Source: Streblospio benedicti
Taxonomy: Eukaryota; Annelida; Polychaeta; Spionida; Spionidae
DNA: 64,000 nt
Reading direction: 5' to 3'
NCBI GenBank assembly: GCA_019095985.1
Contig: CM032666.1
Location: 13,514,516 to 13,578,515, forward strand
Shown here: in pieces, positions 21,452 to 33,605 of the stretch
Position numbering within the stretch: the stretch's first letter is position 1
Layout of the letters: the number at the start of each line of letters is the position of its first letter
The notes under the pieces: model-generated
Seen by the model: the letters and a program-made list of their open reading frames with translations, nothing else
Database searches by the model: none
What the model was told of the DNA's origin: nothing
Program-made: the position numbers and the translations under genes

Positions 21452-22715
21452 CATCATTGGGCTCAATACTACGTATTGCAAGTATTGCAGTATTGCAAAC
21501 CCTCGCAATACTGTATCCCAATTTTGTAAAATGCAATAGTATATTGCAAAAGTATTACAATACATTTGAAAAAGTATTGCAGTATTGTGCAATACTTTGC
21601 AATACTTTGTAGATTTTTATTTTATTTTTAGAATTATTTTAGTATCTTGAGAAATGTTTATGATGCCAGATTCTCATCGTACTATATGAATGAATGTATT
21701 ACCAAAATTATTTATGGTCCAAATTCATTTATTCAAATACATACTTGAATTCCTCTCTCCTTTACCATATTATCAAATTCAGAATATTACGTCATCTTAT
21801 ATCTGTATGTCATTCATTGAACATTTTACATATATTTCAAAATCACATAAGGATAAATTTATTTTGGAGAGACAAGCAGCACCAAATATATTGTTGGCTA
21901 GTTTAAGTTCTTTGTACTTTTGCTATAAGATGCCTACTACCATCCCATCTAAATGGGCATAAAAGAAGTTACTAGTTAACAAGCAGTAGTCACTAAAAGG
22001 TCACCTATTGTTAATTGTTTGATCTTATTTGAGGAGCAAACATGCATGTAGGTTTCCAGTGCTAAAGATTTAGTCTTATCTTAATCACCTACAAATATAT
22101 TTTGCATTCGCCATGATGTATATTGGCACACGTTAATGTTTTTACCATTAGCCATAGTGGGCTTTCTACCAACCCTATTAATGCACATAGAAGGAGCTAC
22201 TATTGTCACCAATTGTATATTTATTTGCACTTAGTTAAGGGATTAGCAACAGATTTTCTTTCATGCAGATGGATTCTCTTTGTCTTTCTTGGGCACTGTG
22301 CATCCTAAGTATTACATACCTATAAATTCCAATGATTGGTTATGAAAGTAGCTGTACATTATCTCACTGGTTGTAATCAATTTCTTTGTATGCTGCAAAT
22401 ACAATCATATGTCATGATCATCAATGATATTTTCTAGCACAATTTCCAATATATGTTCATGTGCACTCGTAGGCCTCTTTAAGCAAATGTTACTCTAATT
22501 GGGATTAAAAAGATGATAAGAGTATAGAAGTATTGCAAAGGTATTGCAATACTTTGTAAAGTATTGCAATACTTTTGTAAAGTATTCCAATACTTTTGTA
22601 AAGTATTCCAATACTTTTAAAATTGCAATACTTTATTGCAAGATATTGCAATACTTATTTGAAGTATTACAAAAAAGTATTTCAATACTTTTTTTAAGCA
22701 TTGCGCCCATCCCTG
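21452..22715. mobile_element. hAT-like MITE with 8-bp target duplication
   Basis: The right end, read outward-in, is CAGGGATGGGCGCAATGC. The left end CATCATTGGGCTCAATAC is a diverged partner. Flanking 8-mers GTCCCCAC (21444-21451) and GTCCCCCC (22716-22723) differ at one base, fitting the 8-bp duplications made by hAT transposases. Both subterminal zones (21475-21607 and 22528-22697) are packed with ATTGCAATACTT-type repeats. The ~900-bp middle is AT-rich with no transposase. The diverged left end and one mismatch in the duplication suggest it is not very recent. Confidence 0.8.
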
Positions 22716-22882
22716 GTCCCCCCCCTGAAGGCCTGGAGACCATGCTCGTGGAGGTCCCCACCCCTTCCTCTGCCCGAGCTCACCAGGAGGTTTTCGTGGG
22801 GCAGAGGCTCACCTGGTGCTGGTACAATGTAATGAATGATCACACATGTCAAGATGCTGCTGTCTTCTCACTGTATGATTGA
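22716..22882 (+). pseudogene. Exon remnant (right part) with stop codon
   Basis: Directly after the MITE one frame reads PPPEGLETMLVEVPTPSSAR, then HQEVFVGQRLTWCWYNVMND and on to a stop at 22880. It repeats the ETMLVEVP segment seen on the left side. This is the last coding-looking sequence of the decayed locus. The family is not recognised. Confidence 0.35.
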
Positions 22883-23170
22883 ATTAAAGACTTCAACAGT
22901 GTGTAAAGGATACTGTTAGATGAATGATTGGTTGTTCATGTGGTGTTTCATTGGATCCCCCATGTATATAAATTGAGAGTAACACAGTTATGCCTGGAAT
23001 GTATAACCCAGAACACTATAGTACCACGGCCTGTGATATTCTGCTCACCACTTGAACAAGTAGTGATAATCATTGCTGTATTCAATAAGGACATAGAGGC
23101 AAACAGACTATGTGACATACGTGTGCACAATATTTTGTTGACAAGACTTCTATAGCCTGTGTGATACTGA
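22883..23170. other. Non-coding DNA
   Basis: No gene seen between the exon remnant and the LTR element; possibly a former 3' UTR. Confidence 0.5.
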
Positions 23171-23196
23171 TAGATGAACGCTGGATACCTCTTGTG

Positions 23197-23264
23197 TTTT
23201 TATATCATGTAGTCTGAGACCTGAATAAAGCACTTCCGCTTGCTACATCCTGCTGTGTTGTCAT
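23197..23264 (+). repeat. Left LTR, conserved part
   Basis: These 68 bases are identical to 28106-28173 and contain the AATAAA signal. The sequence just upstream (about 23171-23196) does not match the first 26 bases of the right LTR, so the exact left end is uncertain. Confidence 0.8.
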
Positions 23265-23289
23265 ATTTACTGAGAGTCCAGAATATAAT

Positions 23290-23305
23290 ACATGGTGTCA
23301 GAGTA
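23290..23305 (+). promoter_or_regulatory. Primer-binding site of the Mag-like element
   Basis: TGGTGTCAGAGT begins about 30 bases after the LTR end. The TGGTGTCAGAA-type site pairs with tRNA 3' ends (tRNA-Leu-like) and is common in metazoan LTR elements. The ~30-base spacing from the LTR is longer than usual. Confidence 0.55.
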
Positions 23306-23554
23306 TTACGAACTGCTCCCACATAATATTCAGGAAAACATTGACACACAAGTTTATCATCAATTTGATGCATATATTAGCATAGAAGTCAGTCAGGATT
23401 AAAGTGATTAAAGTGAATATTCGTGACGTACTCTATTATCACTCAAGCCATGACCATGCGCTTTTGACCTCCTCATCCACGAACACGGCCAAATTAGAGC
23501 GTCAGGACATACAAAGAGCATAATATAGAGCAACCAAACGATAATCAAAGCATC

Positions 23555-26500
23555 ATGGGTGATGAAGAACAACCTGCAGCTGTGAATCAGGGCCTAGCAC
23601 CTCAGATCTTGAAGCCTCATTTCCAAATATCTCAACCCAAGCCAATGGAAATAACCAAAGGCAACCTGGCAGACAATTGGATATATTTCAAGGAGACCTG
23701 GGAGAATTATGCTACAGCGACAAGGTTAGATAAAGAAGAGCCCAAAATAATTGCTGCCACTTTACTTAACACCATAGGACGAGAAACCATGGACATCGTA
23801 CGCAGTCTCACCATAAATGACAAAACAGACCCAGAGCAGATCAAAACTGCCCTTGAAAACCACTTCATCCCAAAGAAAAACGTCACGTACGAGCGTTATG
23901 TGTTCAATACAACCTCACAAGAAGAGTTGACAATAGACGCATATGTGACCAAACTCCAACAGCTATCCAGCTCATGCGAGTTCGGTCAGCTCCGTGAAAG
24001 CTTGGTCAGAGACCGCTTGGTTGTGGGTGTGAGAGATGATTCGCTGCGAGAACGTCTACTCCGTGAGGGCAACCTCGGTCTGAATGAAGTTTTGCAATTG
24101 TGCCGCGCATCAGAACGCACAGCAGAACAATTGAGAGTCATGAAGAAGGAGGAGAGCGTACACAAGGTTACCAAACAGAAAACTCACGGCACCAGGAAAC
24201 CTGAAGTTGATTGTGCATATTGCGGGACGCGTCATCAAAAGAAAAAGTGCCCAGCATGGCATAAAAGATGTTCTAAATGCAACAAATGGAACCATCTTGC
24301 ATCGGTATGTCAAGCAGGCGAATCAAGTACTTCGAAGTCATCAGAACCGCAAAGTCGCAGTTATCGCCACAAGTCAGTTCGCGCACGTAACAAACGATCG
24401 CATCAGGTCGCAGAGTCACCAAGCGAAGGTGAAGACGAATCAGACTATGATGAAATCTTCGCGGTAAGAAAGTCTGATCGCACCAAATACATGGTTCTCC
24501 CGGAACTGAAACTTCCGCATCAAGAGGATTGGAAGTTAATTCAAGTGCAAATTGACAACGGAAGCGAAGTCAACTGCATCCGAAAACAGGATCTCAATGT
24601 GATTGACAAACACGCACAACTGTTACCTACTAAAACAAGACTCAAGGCTTATGGTGGTCTCACCATACACCCTTTGGGCAAAGTCAACTTAGACGTCCGG
24701 ATCAACACCAGAACCATCAGCTCTGAGTTCATTGTGGTTGAGGACGCAACAACGTCACTTCTCTCAGGACAGTTGTCTGAAGACTTAGGACTTATATCGG
24801 TAAATCACGAGCTCCTCGTCAATCAGATTACCACCACAGGAAAACTAACTAAAGAAAGCGTCCTGAGGAATTATCAAGATGTCTTCAATGGGCTTGGACA
24901 TATCGGAAATTATAAGATCGAATTGAAAAATGATGCCAGGCCAAGCCAAGACGCCCCTCGAACTGTACCCATCCCTTTGAAGAACGAGCTACGCTCGAGA
25001 CTATTGGAAATGGAAAAAGACGGCGTATTACAAAAAGTGACGCAACCAACTGACTGGATCAGTTCAGCAGTATACGTCAAGCGTCCAAACAAGAAGCTGA
25101 GAGTATGCTTGGATCCTCAGAAACTGAATGAGAACATCAAGATCCCTAAGTACCGCATGCCCACGCTAGATGACGTCACGCCTCAACTAAACAACGTTCG
25201 AGTATTCACAATCTGTGACGCAAAAGACGGTTTTCTGCAGATCAAACTAGATGATGAATCATCACTCCTCACCACGTTCCACACACCATTTGGGCGCTAC
25301 TGCTGGAAACGACTCCCATTTGGAATTTCGTCAGCTCCCGAAGAATTTCAACGCCGAGTCATTGAAATTTTTGAAGGTCTCGACGGAGTACATACCATAG
25401 CTGATGATTGTCTGATCATTGGTCAAGGGAACACCTTAGAAGAAGCTATCGAGAACCACGACAACAACTTCATCAAGTTCATGGACAGATGTCGGAAGGC
25501 AAACTTCAAACTTAATCCTTCAAAGCTGCGCTTTCGCATGGATGAAGTCAAGTATCATGGCCACAAGCTTACTAGTAAAGGTATCCTCCCAGACGATGAG
25601 AAAATGGAGAGCATCAGCAAGCTGCCACGCCCCAAAGACAAAGCAGAAACAAGAAGAGTACTTGGTATGGTTACTTATCTCGCCAAGTTCATCCCGCAGT
25701 TGAGTGACCTCAGCCAGCCACTACGCGAGCTAACCAAGCAAGACACCAAGTTTCTTTGGTCAAGAAACCATGAAATTGCTAATGAGAATATTAAGAGTGC
25801 CATCTATAATCCACCGTGCCTGAAACATTTCGATGCAAATGACGAAATCACCTTAGAAACCGACGCAAGTGAGTATGGTCTCGGCGCTGTCATCACCCAG
25901 CAAGGTCGACCAATAGCTTATGCCAGCCGTACACTCACTGAGACTGAAAGACGCTACTCTCAACTAGAAAAAGAGTGCCTCGCAATGGTCTATGGATGCC
26001 AACGATTCGACCAATATCTCTTTGGCAACAGTCGCGTCACGGCGCTAACAGACCACAAGCCTCTAGAAACCATCCTTCGAAAACCAGTCAACACCGCACC
26101 CAAGAGAGTACAGCGTATGATGCTGCGTCTTCAACGATACAAACTGAAAGTCCAATACAAGAAAGGCACGCAGATGCACGTCAGCGATCACCTCTCAAGA
26201 TCTCCACTTCCCTCCACCAGCACACCTCAGTCTGAATGGGAAATATTCACGCTTCAAGCTGAATCAGACTTGATGGATGACATCGCAAGTACGAACTCTG
26301 ATTTATACCATAATGTTGGTGATGTCACACTGGAAAAGATCAGAAAGGCTACAGCGGATGACACCACATTTCAACACCTTTCCGCTAGAATATTGCATGG
26401 TTTTCCCTCGGACAAGACATGCCTCGAACCTGAGCTCCACAAATATTGGCCATATCGGGACGAGTTGAGTGCAGAAAATGGAATCCTATACAGAGGCACC

Positions 26501-27688
26501 AGGGTTATAGTACCAGCCTCGATGCGTCAGCTGCTTCTACAAAAACTACATGCATCACACCTGGGAATAGAAGCGACACTTCGGAAAGCCCGTGATAGTA
26601 TTTACTGGCCATCAATCCACGATGATGTAACAAATCAATGCCAGATGTGCAATGGATGTCAGGAAAACCAGATGTCAAACACGAAGGAACCTATGAAAAG
26701 CCAGCCGATTCCACAGCGTCGCTGGCAAATCTGCTCATCGGACTTATTCACACATGGCGATGAAGATTACGTTCTCGTTGTGGATAATCACACAAAATAT
26801 TGGGAATTTGAAAAACTGACTGATGATACAACAGCAGCAGAAACCATCAATAAAATAAAGGCAATCTTCTCTCGACAAGGAATCCCAGAACTCCTAATAA
26901 GCGATAACGGACCACAGTTCATCTCAAGAGAATTTACACAATTTGCCAACGATTGGGGTTTCCACCATTACACCAGTAGTCCTCACCATCCCCAAGGAAA
27001 CGGCACTGCTGAAGCGGCAGTAAAGGTCATCAGATCCATTCTCGACAAATCATCAGACCCATATCTAGGTGTACTAGAACATAGAAACACACCAGACTCA
27101 TCTGGATTCTCAGCAGCCCAAAAACTGAACTCCAGAAAGTACAGAACAACGCTACCTATAAAACCCAGCGAATTAGAACCAGTCTTGGTCCCAGCAGAGA
27201 AGATTACTGAGGCCCAAATCCAAAGCCGACAGAAAAACAAATTCTATCGAGACAGAAACGCAAGACGGCTGCCAAGATTGGAAGTTGGAGAACACGTTCG
27301 AGCAAAATTACACCCTAAGACATCCAAACAGTGGCAACCTGCATCAATCGTCGCTGCCACAGGCCACCAGTACGACCTTCAAGCGGGTAATCGAATCTAC
27401 CGTCGCAACAGAGTGCATTTGCGATCCGCAAAATCGACCCCACTTGACCCCACTCCATCTGAAACGCCGCCTGCACCGCAAACACCAATCCGCCAACCTG
27501 CGGCATTTCCACAACAGATCAGTAAATCTGTCAAGTCACCTGAAGCTGTCAAAACAGCTCCACCACTCACTCCGAGCACACTTCCGGCTCCGGGCAAAGG
27601 GTCATCGCCTGCACGCGTGAGCAGTCGTTCTGGCCGCACAATAAGCACGCCTGCTCACTTGAAAGACTATGTTGTGAAAATGAACTAA
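23555..27688 (+). CDS. Gag-pol polyprotein of the Mag-like element
   Basis: A single 1377-codon frame. Parts in order are: gag-like region (about residues 1-215), zinc-knuckle region with clustered C/H residues (about 217-252), and a basic serine-rich linker. The aspartic protease follows around residue 332 (VQIDNGSEVN), and reverse transcriptase is at about 470-690 (SSAVYVKRPNKKLRVCLDP, LPFGISSAPEEFQ). RNase H is at about 765-880 (LETDASEYGLGAVI). The integrase has an HHCC zinc-binding start (about 995-1035), its DDE core (about 1065-1160, LISDNGPQF and PQGNGTAEAA) and a C-terminal domain near 1240-1290. The tail is proline-rich. The frame uses a more balanced, higher-GC codon mix than the flanking AT-rich DNA. 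It looks whole. The ATG at 23555 is the first in frame after the leader. Confidence 0.92.
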   Translation: MGDEEQPAAVNQGLAPQILKPHFQISQPKPMEITKGNLADNWIYFKETWENYATATRLDKEEPKIIAATLLNTIGRETMDIVRSLTINDKTDPEQIKTALENHFIPKKNVTYERYVFNTTSQEELTIDAYVTKLQQLSSSCEFGQLRESLVRDRLVVGVRDDSLRERLLREGNLGLNEVLQLCRASERTAEQLRVMKKEESVHKVTKQKTHGTRKPEVDCAYCGTRHQKKKCPAWHKRCSKCNKWNHLASVCQAGESSTSKSSEPQSRSYRHKSVRARNKRSHQVAESPSEGEDESDYDEIFAVRKSDRTKYMVLPELKLPHQEDWKLIQVQIDNGSEVNCIRKQDLNVIDKHAQLLPTKTRLKAYGGLTIHPLGKVNLDVRINTRTISSEFIVVEDATTSLLSGQLSEDLGLISVNHELLVNQITTTGKLTKESVLRNYQDVFNGLGHIGNYKIELKNDARPSQDAPRTVPIPLKNELRSRLLEMEKDGVLQKVTQPTDWISSAVYVKRPNKKLRVCLDPQKLNENIKIPKYRMPTLDDVTPQLNNVRVFTICDAKDGFLQIKLDDESSLLTTFHTPFGRYCWKRLPFGISSAPEEFQRRVIEIFEGLDGVHTIADDCLIIGQGNTLEEAIENHDNNFIKFMDRCRKANFKLNPSKLRFRMDEVKYHGHKLTSKGILPDDEKMESISKLPRPKDKAETRRVLGMVTYLAKFIPQLSDLSQPLRELTKQDTKFLWSRNHEIANENIKSAIYNPPCLKHFDANDEITLETDASEYGLGAVITQQGRPIAYASRTLTETERRYSQLEKECLAMVYGCQRFDQYLFGNSRVTALTDHKPLETILRKPVNTAPKRVQRMMLRLQRYKLKVQYKKGTQMHVSDHLSRSPLPSTSTPQSEWEIFTLQAESDLMDDIASTNSDLYHNVGDVTLEKIRKATADDTTFQHLSARILHGFPSDKTCLEPELHKYWPYRDELSAENGILYRGTRVIVPASMRQLLLQKLHASHLGIEATLRKARDSIYWPSIHDDVTNQCQMCNGCQENQMSNTKEPMKSQPIPQRRWQICSSDLFTHGDEDYVLVVDNHTKYWEFEKLTDDTTAAETINKIKAIFSRQGIPELLISDNGPQFISREFTQFANDWGFHHYTSSPHHPQGNGTAEAAVKVIRSILDKSSDPYLGVLEHRNTPDSSGFSAAQKLNSRKYRTTLPIKPSELEPVLVPAEKITEAQIQSRQKNKFYRDRNARRLPRLEVGEHVRAKLHPKTSKQWQPASIVAATGHQYDLQAGNRIYRRNRVHLRSAKSTPLDPTPSETPPAPQTPIRQPAAFPQQISKSVKSPEAVKTAPPLTPSTLPAPGKGSSPARVSSRSGRTISTPAHLKDYVVKMN

Positions 27689-28079
27689 ATCAAAACAAAT
27701 TCAGGTCATGTTCTGGAACCTCTGGCCTCAGGATACATCAATTGTGAAATTGTGCTCACATACTTTTGTTGTTATTGTTGTTGTTTTTTCGCTTTGTAAA
27801 ATACGTGTTTACACATAGCATTTCATAATGTGGTTGACTATTGTACAATGTAGATATTTTTCAAATTATGCATCAGCACTTTGATGCCTACTGTTCTGCA
27901 TTTTTTACTTAAGTAGTGTTTAAGAATACATTTACCTTCTTGTTAATTAACAAGTCACATTTATTGTTTACATGTACTTGTAACGTATGAAGCAACCTGT
28001 TCCTGAGGTTCTTGCATTTATTTTTGATTATGATTGTTAGTGTTTATCGCTTTGTAAAAAAAATATAAAGAAAGGGAAA

Positions 28080-28173
28080 TGTAACATATTCACTACAATG
28101 CATGCTTTTTATATCATGTAGTCTGAGACCTGAATAAAGCACTTCCGCTTGCTACATCCTGCTGTGTTGTCAT
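28080..28173 (+). repeat. Right LTR of the Mag-like element
   Basis: Starts TGTAACATATTC after a purine tract and ends GTTGTCA(T), about 94 bases. The AATAAA signal is near 28132. Its last 68 bases equal the left LTR. Confidence 0.8.
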
Positions 28174-29800
28174 TGTAATAGATTCAAATAATATGGCTAA
28201 CAATACTGATATCATTGGTGTGTATCCAGCAGAATTTAGGACACCTAACGTTCTTGTAAATGTGTTTTTATGATTTACTGTTTGTTTGATATAACCTGTA
28301 ATACACCAGAATGTCCTTTCTGAAAATATGTTTGGATGTTTTGTTAATCAGCGTCCACAATTCCATGTACCAGTACTTAGGGTAACCTGATGGTGAGTTT
28401 TTTTTACCTATATGTTTGTAGCTTAGGAGGCATAAAAATCCAAGTTTTTGGATGCTGTCAGAATCTGGAATTGTGGTTAGTGAGAGAAATGAAAAGAGCA
28501 TGTGTGTTGTGGTTTTATAGATGTATTGTGCTATAGTATTGTAGTTGAGTATTACATGTGTTTAATATGTAGAGATTTGAAGCATTACATGTGTGTTGTG
28601 GTTTTATAGATGTTAATGTTAGTCAGATGAACTTGTGTAACCTTTGTGCTGAAACTGTTTCTATCCATGCTTAAAAACTTACAAAGGATACCATGTTGAA
28701 TGAAAATCAAGAATAATTTTTGAATGTAATAAAAAAAATTTTCCATCCAAAAGTGAACTCCTGTTGAAAGACCATCACTCATGTCACTTAATGATTCCTT
28801 TCAGTAAAATGTTTTTCCCGGCATTCGTCTAATTTGAATTTCATCTTTTTTTAACATGTCGTCCAGATTCAATTAGCAAACGATGACAACTAATTCTTAG
28901 TCTACAAATATTACTTCTGAAAATATCATTAGTACAATTAAGTAGGTAATCTTCCACAGGAAAAAGTTTTAAATGAACGATATAATCTTAGTTTATTTCC
29001 CATTGACTGATCTTTTCTTAAATCATTGAATAAACCTTGTTTCCATCCAGAAATAAATTCATTTTTCATAACATTAACAATCAGATTAGTGATATAATTA
29101 ATACTTCGTTCATATCTTTCCACCAGTAGCCAATTAATACATCAGGACAGTCCATTAAAACACATACTGATTGCGTTGTGACTCACATGTACACGCAAGC
29201 TTATTGTAATGGTATGAATGCGCAGGTGAAATATTCACAGTAAAAAATCAAGGTAATCTTTGTAATACATCCTTGATTTAACATTATTTTTCTGACAGCA
29301 ATTTTGGTTGTATTAAAGATCATAAACAAAATTCGAGGTCTCCAGGGATATTTCTGTATTTAATCATTGTTGCTGTATATGAAAATCTATAAAACCTTCA
29401 TATGCATATGCATGGTTTCAAACTATAGATATCATATAAATATATAAACTGAATAAGCCCGAAATAGAGAATGAGATGTGACCCAATACAAATTCTAAAA
29501 CAAATGGTAATAAAGGTCACAATTAATTAGTGCGTATATGTAATTTGTTCTGAATGATTATGGATTCAATTTCTAGCAATTTTAATCACACTGATGCACG
29601 TTCTTAGATACCTACATAATTTAGGGCCGTGTTGGTTAGCCAGCGAGCACAATTGTACTAAAAAGAAATATTCTTATCAAACATCTTACATAGACTTTTA
29701 TTTTGGAAAACCTGAATGATTATCAACAAGAAAAAACAATAGCAATTTTCAGTTTTTGTTTTTTATTTTTTTTTCCATATTTTTTAATGGTTTTTTTACA
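28174..29800. other. Non-coding DNA
   Basis: No gene recognised. A 25-base stretch (ATGTGTGTTGTGGTTTTATAGATGT) occurs at about 28499 and again at about 28587. Confidence 0.55.
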
Positions 29801-32800
29801 GTTTCCCCCAAATCAACATTTGGTGTATTTTTTCACACAAATTTTTTTCGCGCTCATAACAGCAAGTGCCATTACAAACTAATTATATCATCTCACAAAT
29901 AAAAATATAGGTCTCACTTTTACAAATACTACACCAATGTTAGCCATTTCTTTTATAGAACAAACACATAATACAAGTGAAATTGTACATAAAAATGTTT
30001 TGACTTGTTCTCAAGGAGAAGCTATAGTCTCAGTATGATCTGCTTAACTTTAAACCTTTTTGCTTATTATATTGGACACATTCTTCCAGCACATTTTGAA
30101 ATAAAAACTGAGAACATGCATGCTATACATATGGTGTAAACTTCTCGCTCCCGTAACATTTTCATCAAGGCTAAAAATATACAATGCCACCATGTTTAAA
30201 AGCACTTGCGCCTGTGCCCAAAAAGATGCACAATATCATAAAATAGTTTTAACCTTACTCTTGGACTAATATAGTGGGCCTACATAAAATGATATACTTC
30301 TTGGACACAGACGACAGTGATTAAAATCAACCACCAATACAGCAGAGAATACGAGTCGTGCTGTAATGGCACAAACCACAGAATGACTGTGTGTGTTAGT
30401 TGAACAAATGCTGGTTATCTTAGCTGGTCCCTCATGTTAGCACTAGCCTATAATGGTCAGAAATTAGCCGAATATGATACAATTATTGCAAGATTCCCCC
30501 TGTACCTTGGGCAGGCCAAATATCAGGAAATGTCAGCATAAACTTTATGATCTTGAATATTGTTTGTGCATTTTAATTTTGAATCAATAAAAATTTCATA
30601 TAAAACTTACATTGGTTGTTTTGTGGTTAAACTTTGGTAAACTTTTTTATTAATAAGAACAACCAATTCTTCTCTAATGCGAATCACAATGAAAGTGTTG
30701 AACTACAAATAATATGGATTTCTAAGTGAAATCATATTGTTCACGCTGACACAATCCTAGTACTAGCCTGATCCACAATTGCATTTTCCCGTAGTTACCA
30801 CAGAAGTGTTTGGTTTTTATTACTTATGAGATGCTATTTACATCAGGATTATAAGTTGAATTTCAGTGACTAGTGAAGAAAGCTATTTTTGCTATACAAA
30901 GTCGCAGCAAACTGCCATTTTCTATAATATGACCAAGAGAAATTTACTGTCTGCAATTGCAGTGGAAAGGAAAATATATATCCAAAGAAATTTTTATATT
31001 CTTGATTACGGCTAAAAAACTGAATAGTTTCAAATGTCGTTCAACAGTTTTTCCAGAAGTAAATGTCATTGAATTTCATAAGTACCAGAATTTCAAGTCA
31101 ATTTGAATACACACTGAAAAGTGTTGCAATAACGTTTAAGAGGTTTGAAAGAGACTCTTTAAATAATATTTTGCTGTGCATAAATTCAGCTGGATAAATT
31201 GATGCTATTGTAACCCTGTTGCATCACAAATGCAGATGAAATTTTTGTGGCCACTGTTGGAATTTTCCACACCTTGCTGCCGACAGAAATTGTTCCATAA
31301 GTCTTTCTGTATCAAGTGAATAATGATCTGTACACGTTGCCAATGACAACGAAAAAATCTCAAAACTAAGAAAAAATATCCACACCGGTAAATCATACAC
31401 ACCCACAGCCTCACACATAGTCTATAGTACAGTATCTAAAGGCTCCAGACTTGGAACTCAAGGCTCGCATAAAAAAGGATGTTATTGCTTCAGGTTGGGA
31501 TTTTTATCAGTACAAACAAAATTGACCGTATGGTTTTGGGCCAAAATTGACAAGAACCTTTTTTTGGCATTGAGCCCAAATCAGGAATGTTCTTAACTCC
31601 ACTTAAAGTAATATTCAAATGCATTGACATAATTACAATTATTTTTTCCAATGTACAATTGACGATTGATCGAAGCACTGATTTGTTATCACTACACTGA
31701 TGAATATTCTGTACAATAAATACCTACAAGATGCAAAAAAAAATGCAATAAATAGTTTCCTACAAGATTTTCAAGGTTAGCGTCTATATGCAATTAAGCC
31801 ATTATCAATATAACGTAACAAAGTGGCAGTTTTAACAATGTAATTGTACAATTAACTTCTTCAGAAGATAGCAAAGGGCGAAATACTCGTTTCATCATAA
31901 TGTGCATTATTCAATTGCAGTATTTTGCTTTTCACCACCATTCCCAAGGTGTAATAAATGACAGTTCATTGACTTATCATGAGACTAAAAGATAACACTT
32001 TCCTAAACATTAAATAACTAGTTGCTGTACAATTCAATTTAAATTGAAAACATATTAAAACGTAAAAGATATATAAGAATTTATAAGATAAAACAACACT
32101 TTTACCACAGACATGCATTCCATACCAAGTTTCGGTACAACAGAACTTTTCATAACACACTTTCGTCACATGCATGCAAAATATTTGCAAAATAAACTCA
32201 TCAACCATTCAATTAAGATTTTTTAGCAAAAATAGATGTGCTTAACAAGTTATCTTACAAGACAACATCAACTTGGCAAAGGACGTACTTCTTGTCTGGG
32301 TTTCAAAACAAACTGTGTTCACTTATAGGATAATTTTCTAATCGAAATATGCAGAAAAATAATGAATCATCACAGAAAAGCCCAAAACACACAAAAGGTA
32401 ATGTTTTGTGGAAAAAAAACAAAGGAAATTTTTCATATTTCATTTTCTAACATTACAATCCTACGATTCGATTTACTGATGATTTTACTAAATTTCCTCA
32501 TGATTTAATTAACATGTTACTACAAACGTAGCTGCATTTTCCATCTAGCACATCCAGTCCATTTTTATAACCAGATCATATAGAAAACCGGTTACAAGCC
32601 AACAATACAACCAGTAAAAACTGGTTAAAGCTAACTACAACCCATCCAAACCAGAATCGAAACTGGTGAGAACCAATTGTAACAGGTTCAAAGCAACAAA
32701 ACTGGTATCGAACTGGTTGAAATCGGATACAACCAAAACTGGTTGTAACCAGATACATTGAAACTGTCAATCCTGCCTGAAGCAGACATATTCTTTTTCC

Positions 32801-33605
32801 GGACACAGTCTTGGAAACTCATTTTTCCAATAATTGCTTCACATTTTGCATTTTCTTTGACTTTACAACTTGATTTTTCTTAATATCATGCTACGATTTG
32901 ACTTTCATGATTACACAAAGTTTCACTTCAAAATTGCCATTATTGACATCACTCATTTTCAATGCCATACAGCATATGTAAAATAATCGTTTCGCTCAGT
33001 CCTCAACTACAAATTCTTCTCTTTGAGATTTGAAAGATTTGCTAATTAATCTTCTAGAAAAATGCAGAAATCAAATAAACCTTTGTTCCCACAATATTCC
33101 TCTCGTGGGCCACATCACAGCAGCAGCTACAGTCACTCCACCTTTTTTTCAAGGCAAAAAAGTTCTGTACACAATGTACTCCATCTCTAGCAAATAATAC
33201 ACAGTCCCTGCTGATTTTTTTTTTTCAATTTTTCAATTTATTTGTAAGCTCCCATTTTTTACAGAAAAAAACATCACAGGTAGATGTTTTTGGTTTCATA
33301 ATAGGCACAAGCCATCCTCATTTGATATTCACAAATTCAAGAATTCCAACACCGGCGTCCCACAAGTCAAAAAATCACACGACGACTGAAGCACTTACAA
33401 AACCAACATCCAGTCTCGCTATCAAATCAACGTTGCTGAACCGTCTAATTCTCATCAAAAGCACTGTTTGAACTACATTCCCTCAAACTCTTAAACTTCA
33501 CAAACAGATCAAAATTTTCAAAATCCATCGGTGTTGAATCAAATCTTCCTTTTCAAAACCCAAGCTCCATCTTTTTTTTTTGTAAAACCCTCATCTTCTC
33601 CTACT
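29801..33605 (-). other. Downstream region of CREB3L, probably containing its 3' UTR
   Basis: AT-rich and without coding exons. On the minus strand it directly follows the CREB3L stop codon, so some of it must be 3' UTR. Several AATAAA/ATTAAA-type signals occur on that strand and the true end cannot be chosen by eye. A motif cluster at 32575-32770 stands out. Confidence 0.45.
32575..32770. repeat. Degenerate cluster of AACTGGTT/AACCGGTT-like motifs
   Basis: Within about 190 bases there are roughly ten variants of AAACTGGTT or its complement (for example at about 32585, 32608, 32616, 32661, 32700, 32714, 32732 and 32741). One of them is AACCGGTT, the consensus for Grainyhead/CP2 factors. Spacing is irregular (about 10-45 bases). 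It may be a decayed minisatellite or a real binding-site cluster. Confidence 0.5.

Larger units (their letters stand above)
23171..28173 (+). mobile_element. Mag/SURL-like Ty3-Gypsy LTR retrotransposon, looks whole
   Basis: About 5.0 kb. A short left LTR ends near 23264. A tRNA-primer-type site TGGTGTCAGAGT lies at about 23293. One long gag-pol frame runs from 23555 to 27688, and a purine tract (AAAGAAAGGGAAA, about 28067-28079) leads into a right LTR (28080-28173). Very short LTRs and a single gag-pol frame are typical of the Mag clade. The 68 bases shared by the two LTRs are identical and the long frame is open, so the insertion looks young. It is the youngest-looking element in the window. 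Confidence 0.9.
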
